This document shows, piece by piece, positions 59,537 through 64,000 of a stretch of DNA of 64,000 bases. The translations under genes were made by a program, and so were the position numbers. Below the pieces are notes generated by a model. It saw only the letters and a list, made by a program, of their open reading frames with translations. It made no database searches and was not told the origin of the DNA. Within the stretch, counting starts at the first letter, position 1, and each line of letters opens with the position of its first letter. Origin of the DNA: Clavaria fumosa (taxonomy: Eukaryota; Basidiomycota; Agaricomycetes; Agaricales; Clavariaceae); NCBI GenBank assembly GCA_951802425.1, contig OX637796.1:3286001-3350000 (forward strand), given 5' to 3'.

Positions 59537-60678
59537 ATGGCAGCCATGCTTTCAGGCCTTTCTGCGTCCGTGACACGTATCTTGTACTTGACCGGCTTTC
59601 CCAAGGAGCTCAAGACGAAGGACATCCAGTCCGCGTTCTCGGAGTGGGAAGCCATCAACGGAGGGTTCAAGATAAAGTGGAGGGACGACACCAGCCTTTT
59701 AATCGTCTTCAATGATGCTGCTGTCGGTGAGTCACTCTCTTCTTCAAAAGTGGCAACCAAAGCGCGCATAGCCTGACCCATATATTTCTTCTTTCCGACG
59801 ACCCGCCAGCTAAACGAGCTTACCTACACACCATCGCATTCCCGCCTGGCGTCTTGGCGTCCAGCAACGGTGCCTACGCCATGATCAGGCCGTACGATGG
59901 CCCCGACGCGCAGGCAGTCATCCAGAACGTCAACTCTCGTGGACACCACGGCGGCAGCGGCGCGCACACCACTCGACACAATGTGCGGTCGGCATCCGTG
60001 TCCACAAGCTCGAATGGGCAAGGGCTGCACGGGCGAGACCGCGCGTCTACCAGCAGCCTTGCCAGCAGCAACGGCGGTAACGGCAACGGTGCACGCAACG
60101 GACACGGACACGGACACGGGCACGGAAGCTTCGCCAGTGTCCACGTGCAGATGAGCAGCGCCGCCTCCAACGAGTCCATCCCGGAGCACGCGAGCGAGAA
60201 CGACGCGGTCTCCTCCTCCTCTTCGTCGCCGTCGCCGTCCAGGTCCACGTCCGCAGTGCTTCCCGCTCCGGCGCCGCCGTCGTCCCTCTCCGTGTCCGTG
60301 TCGAGCGTGGGCAGCGGCGGCGCGCTCTCCGCCGCGGCAGCGCGCGAGCCGTCTCCGACGCTCCCCTCTCTGCCGTCGCACCCGACGCTGAATGCGCTGA
60401 TCAGCTCCTCGCTCAAGGAGAGTGTCAGCGGCAACGGCAGACACGAGCTGCATGCGGACCCTGCAGTTGGTAATGGAGATGGTTCGATGGCAGCAGCAGG
60501 ACCAGCGTCTTCTGGATCTGGCAGTGGAGGTCCACGGATTGGAGACCCTGGGAAGCGGATGTTGGGCGCGGCACTGGGCGTTAGACATCCCGGACTGGGC
60601 TCACGTATGGCCAATGGGAATGCCGGACATGAGCAAGGGTTGGCGCGTGCGATGGGGGCTTTGACGGTATCTGAGTGA
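59537..60678 (+). CDS. RRM-like domain protein with Ser/Gly-rich tail
   Basis: Two exons (59537-59726, 59810-60678) give 352 aa. The N-terminal 95 residues look like a divergent RRM: ILYLTGFPKELKTKDIQSAF, GGFKIKWRDDTSLLIVFND, AVAKRAYLHTIAFPP. This is the type found at the C-terminus of R3HCC1/PARN-like proteins, where it follows another domain; here it stands alone at the N-terminus. The other 250 residues are disordered: Ser/Asn/Gly-rich, with a GHGHGHGHG run and many Ser-Pro pairs. A small conserved-looking piece is HPTLNALISSSLKES, and the end is LARAMGALTVSE. RNA binding is inferred from the fold only. Confidence 0.75.
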
Positions 60679-61192
60679 GCTGGGTCAGCCAAGCAACGGC
60701 ATTAACAGAATCATCACCCTGAGGTTCTTTTTTCCATTACGTCCCTTAATTTTTCCCTCACCCTTCCTTTTTGTTCCTGTCAAAAGAACATGGTGTTGTT
60801 CTTTTAAGGAAAAAAAAGGGGGTGGTGGTGCCATTTTGGCTGTTCGTTCCGTGTCTCGTAAGTGAGCAACCGATTCCGTTCCTTCTCTTACGATTTTTTT
60901 TTTCCTTTGGGGAGAGGGCGTCTTTGTTTTTCCCATCAACGTTTCAAAGAGTATTTTTCCATTCGACATGTGTATCAGCTCTCCTTTTTCTATGAGAACC
61001 TATTTTTTTTCTTGAGGAAAACTGTAGTAGCTTGGCGAAAGGGTTGTCATTATGCTGATAAAATTCCATTCCCTGATACCGACGGGTCATGCGGGCACCA
61101 GTAGCGGGGTACCAGGTTATTGCGGGGAGCACGGTGACTCATGTTATCTGCGCGCATGACACCCCCTAATGAATATCGGATGGACGACCCCC
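60679..61192. other. Intergenic, T-rich
   Basis: The 3' UTR of the RRM-like gene lies here, followed by the upstream region of the VOC gene. Runs of T and A at 60808-60817, 60896-60905 and 61003-61010 are seen. There is no gene-like frame. Confidence 0.45.
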
Positions 61193-61200
61193 TATATAAA
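61193..61200 (+). promoter_or_regulatory. TATA box of the VOC-fold gene
   Basis: TATATAAA stands 61 bases before the ATG at 61261. Initiation about 30 bases downstream would leave a leader of about 30 bases. It is one of the few clear TATA boxes in this window. Confidence 0.65.
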
Positions 61201-61260
61201 GTGGCCATCTCCACTCAAAACCACCACACATCACCAGCGACAACAACCGTAACAAAGACC

Positions 61261-61750
61261 ATGCCGCTCTCGAATGTATGCCTCGTTGTGACGCCCGCGA
61301 ACCTCGCCGCGTTCAAGACGTACTACAAAGCGGTGCTCGCGCCGCTTGGGTACGGTGTATGGCGCGAAGACGACAAGTTCATCGGGTTCCGACAGGGCGA
61401 CCACGACCCGGACTTTTTCATGATCGCGAAGCCGGAGAGCGAGCGGCTTCCCACGCGCAACGTCCATTTCGGGTTCAGGGTAGCAAGCCAGGAGGTGGTG
61501 AAGGCGTATCATGCTGCCGCTTTGTGAGTGGTTTTTTTTTCTTTTGCTTTCTTTTGGGTCGTTGGAGAGTGCATTGACCATCGATTTTGTTCAATTAATT
61601 AATTAATTTTTTTTTTAACAATGCAGAGCGGCGGGTGGGACCGATAATGGGGCACCTGGCCCGCGCGACTATGGCGAGGCTCAGTTCTTTGCTGCATTCG
61701 CCCTCGATAAGGCGGGCAACAACTGCGAAGTCAGTATGCGCGAGAAGTGA
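61261..61750 (+). CDS. Small VOC/glyoxalase-like protein
   Basis: Two exons (61261-61523, 61627-61750) give 128 aa, the usual size of a single vicinal-oxygen-chelate protein. Blocks are MPLSNVCLVVTPANLAAFK, YYKAVLAPLGYGVWRED, FIGFRQGDHDPDFFMIA, NVHFGFRVASQEVVKAYH, then GGTDNGAPGPRDYG and FAAFALDKAGNNCEV. The beta-alpha-beta-beta-beta plan and the GxxDNGxPGPR motif fit the glyoxalase/bleomycin-resistance type family that is common in fungi. The first metal ligand position carries no His in SNVCL, and the C-terminal Glu of NNCEV is present. Catalysis is therefore not assured. A TATA box lies 61 bases upstream. Confidence 0.85.
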
Positions 61751-62490
61751 TTATCATTATACGGAAAAAGCGGGCCGTGTTTTGCTGTGCCATTTTGCCC
61801 TACAAAAAGGAGTAGCTGTACTTGTAATTTTTCTTACGTGTGATTTTTCTCTTGTGTGAAATGATTTTTTGTATTCAATTCGGAATTGTGTTTGGCTTCG
61901 GAGAATGGAAAGGGCGAAGATGAAAAGCGGTGTGTGTGTACCTGAACCAAGACGGACATATGTACCATGAGATAGATATGTGTGGTGCGTGGTATTCACG
62001 GTTCCCCTTATGATCCGGAATAAGGACAGCAACGACGGCTATGAGAAGATGATAAACACGGAGCAATTCTGGCTAAGCGTTTACGAGAGAGAGAAGATAT
62101 CACACATCTTGCATAAGCGAACAACGAGGTAGTTTATTCCTAGTAAGGATCAGTTCAGTTCTCAAATCAAATCAAATCAAATCGATCCAATCCAATCCAA
62201 TCCAATCCAAATGATCCCCCTCATCGATCTCACATCCCAACATAACTCCTTAAGGTAACAAGCAAACACTGATTCACTGATTTTATTGATTTTTAAACGC
62301 GTGTCTACTTCTCTCTCCCTTCTCTCTCTTCTCTCTCTCATATCCATATAACCCACCACATATCCGAAATCATGCCGCTCTCCTCCTCCTCCTCCTCCTC
62401 TCTCCCTCCCTCATAACAAAGTCCTGGCGACCCTAAAAGCTCTCTAAGTCCTCTTTCCCCTTTCGTTTCTCCCCCTCTCTCCTGCATCAA
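61751..62490. promoter_or_regulatory. Promoter region of the partial 3' gene
   Basis: It holds the VOC gene 3' UTR, two pentanucleotide arrays (62162-62210) and a CT-dinucleotide-rich stretch at about 62309-62340 and on to 62410. The CT block lies within 200 bases of the ATG at 62491 and fits a fungal core promoter. Factor binding is not shown. Confidence 0.5.
62162..62210. repeat. Adjacent pentanucleotide arrays, TCAAA and TCCAA
   Basis: Four TCAAA units (62162-62183) are followed by five TCCAA units (62186-62210). The second array creates several overlapping CCAAT words in the same orientation. Confidence 0.85.
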
Positions 62491-64000
62491 ATGCGATCAT
62501 CTCCCTCGTCGTCGTCGGCAACCGCAGCCTACCCCCTTGCACCCCTCACGAATAGGAACCTCGTCAACGCCGACCATGACTATACCACTAGTGCAACCGC
62601 CACCTACCTCGCCCATCACGATCACCACGGTGCCGAGTGGCTGCACATCGGCCACCCTGCCACCCCTTATTACCCCTCATCCACCTCCTCCTCGTCGCTC
62701 TATCCCTCGTCACAACAACAACAACAACAACTCCACCAATACCAACCCCCGCCACCACTACAAAAGCACCGCGGACGGACCGCTGCCCTTCTCGAGTCGT
62801 CCCTCAGAGCGTCCACCATCCCTTTATCACATACTGTGCAACCCCCGTTCACCTCGATGCCCCCGTCGTGCCAATCAATGTCGCATCAAATACACACATG
62901 CGACACACTCTATCCTGCTGGCCAAGCGTGGTGCGCTTGCTGGGGCGGGGCGCCGCCACACCACCCCGATCTACACCAACACAACCACCACTTGCAACAG
63001 GACGCCGCGCCATTGTACGACTACGACCACCGGCACCACCATTACCCGCCACCAGACCCGTGGGCGCAGTGGTGCGCCGAAGAGACGCCCATGTACGACG
63101 ACACCCCCGTCGTCTGCGCGGAGCACGGGTGGCCCGTTCGCGACTGCTACGCCTCGCATTTCCACCAGCACGAGCCGCTCCACCACCACTTCTCGCCCGT
63201 CGTCGTCGGCGAATGTCACGAATACGGCGCGCCTGTGCAGCAGGACCAATTTGATTATTACCACGCCCTCCACTACCACGATCAACAGCACCCGCACCCG
63301 CACCTCCAGTACCACCTCCAGCGCTACGTTCAAAACCAGCACCACCACCCGAACCAGCAGCCACACAATCTCGCCGTCGCTGTCGGCTACCCTTACCCCC
63401 CGTCCCCGCTCTCCACACTTAACTTTGCCTCCTCGCCTTCGACCGCTTCGTCCTCGTCCGCCTCGCCCATAGCCGCCGCGTGCGCCGCGCATGACGGCCA
63501 TTTCTCCGAGCGCGACGACGACATGGGGTGTCCGCCAGCGGCGCCCGAAGGCGGCTGCTACCCCGACGAGATGGTGGGGACCGGGGACGCGCCCGCCGTC
63601 GTGCAGCTGCACCACCCGCGCCCGCGCCGGCCCATCTCGGTGCAGGACATCCCGGTCGTGCTTCCCGCCGCCTCGCCGTTGCCGTTGCCCTCGCCCTCGT
63701 CGGCGACGCTGACGGTCGACTCGGACGGGACCGCGGTCGACGCGACGCCGACGCGCGCTATGACCGCCGTCACGGTGGTGGGCCCGGGCGGGGACGCGTG
63801 CACGGAGTGTCTGTCTGCGACGTCGCTGCTGTGCCAGCCGGTGTCGGACGCGGTGCTCCTTGAGGCGGGCAAGCCGCTTGCGGAGCAGGTGTTTGCGATG
63901 TGCCAGGAAGGAGAAGAGGATGGTGAAGATGAAGAGGAGGAGGGGCAGGAGGAGGAAGAGGAGGAGGAGGAGGAGACAGTGGCTTCTCCAGTGGCAGCGA
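62491..64000 (+). CDS. Low-complexity His/Gln/Pro-rich protein, runs off the window
   Basis: An ATG at 62491 opens a frame with no stop to the last base (503 codons so far), so it is 3' partial. It starts MRSSPSSSSATAAYP. The first 330 residues are rich in His, Gln, Tyr and Pro (SQQQQQQLHQYQPPPP, HDQQHPHPHLQYHLQ). A compact piece with paired Cys and His reads VVCAEHGWPVRDCYASHF. The block HPRPRRPISVQDIPVVLP is more ordered, and DACTECLSATSLLCQP holds further cysteines. It ends here in an acidic run of about 25 Glu/Asp. No known domain is recognised; a transcription or signalling factor is possible but is a guess. Other open frames over this span are shadows. Confidence 0.7.
   Translation, partial: MRSSPSSSSATAAYPLAPLTNRNLVNADHDYTTSATATYLAHHDHHGAEWLHIGHPATPYYPSSTSSSSLYPSSQQQQQQLHQYQPPPPLQKHRGRTAALLESSLRASTIPLSHTVQPPFTSMPPSCQSMSHQIHTCDTLYPAGQAWCACWGGAPPHHPDLHQHNHHLQQDAAPLYDYDHRHHHYPPPDPWAQWCAEETPMYDDTPVVCAEHGWPVRDCYASHFHQHEPLHHHFSPVVVGECHEYGAPVQQDQFDYYHALHYHDQQHPHPHLQYHLQRYVQNQHHHPNQQPHNLAVAVGYPYPPSPLSTLNFASSPSTASSSSASPIAAACAAHDGHFSERDDDMGCPPAAPEGGCYPDEMVGTGDAPAVVQLHHPRPRRPISVQDIPVVLPAASPLPLPSPSSATLTVDSDGTAVDATPTRAMTAVTVVGPGGDACTECLSATSLLCQPVSDAVLLEAGKPLAEQVFAMCQEGEEDGEDEEEEGQEEEEEEEEETVASPVAA

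Noticed and set aside
62537..63615. Three long frames (two plus, one minus) over the right end
   Set aside because: They are rich in Thr/Arg or Val/Arg from GC-biased codons and are shadows of the frame that starts at 62491.
1..64000. Search for tRNA B-box words, rRNA, CRISPR-like arrays and transposon ends
   Set aside because: Only scattered partial words were seen; nothing had the full structure.

Overview
The window is nuclear DNA of a filamentous basidiomycete, most likely an agaricomycete. The genes are close together on both strands and are cut by many short introns (about 45-85 bases, mostly GT-AG). The proteins include fungal or basidiomycete families such as a TPR-less SGT1, the SKI2 helicase, NUS1, IST1 and a mucin-like single-pass membrane protein. 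I see no bacterial operons, CRISPR array, rRNA, tRNA or intact transposon. Gene models come from reading exon frames and splice sites by eye. Where the exon lengths add up to an open frame I say so; other inner boundaries are approximate.

Layout: 0-5 kb holds SGT1 (-), a glutathione S-transferase-like gene (+) and an unrecognised basic protein (-). 5-14 kb is GC-rich and holds a GT31 glycosyltransferase (+), a truncated 2OG-Fe(II) oxygenase relic (-), a basidiomycete family of unknown function with a His-rich stretch (+) and a Pro/Ala-repeat membrane protein (+). 14-24.5 kb holds RAB4 (-), an RBM39-like splicing factor (-), a cupin protein (-), PEX16 (-), alpha-SNAP/SEC17 (-) and NUS1 (+, divergent from SEC17). 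24.5-38 kb is a plus-strand run: a large unrecognised multi-pass membrane protein, RRP36, a CorA-type metal transporter, phosphoacetylglucosamine mutase and a MATE-type transporter. 38-47.6 kb holds a two-RRM Mei2-like protein (-), RAB5 (+), an SH3-RasGEF of the CDC25 type (-) and IST1 (+). 47.6-64 kb holds two unresolved coding fragments, a SAM methyltransferase (+), SKI2 (+), a SIKE-like coiled-coil protein (-), an RRM-like protein (+), a small VOC-fold protein (+) and a low-complexity gene that runs off the right edge (+).

Most genes are housekeeping: endosome and vesicle traffic (RAB4, RAB5, SEC17, IST1, PEX16), RNA metabolism (RBM39-like, RRP36, SKI2, Mei2-like) and glycan precursor supply (NUS1, phosphoacetylglucosamine mutase, GT31). 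I see no sign that they form a co-regulated cluster. I did not find a convincing new biological system. The best leads are the unrecognised membrane protein at 24.8-29.2 kb, the basidiomycete family at 9.4-10.9 kb, the degenerate GMN motif in the CorA-like protein, two microexons (11 and 13 nt), a stop-free 69-nt intron, and a duplicated 3' end beside the RasGEF.
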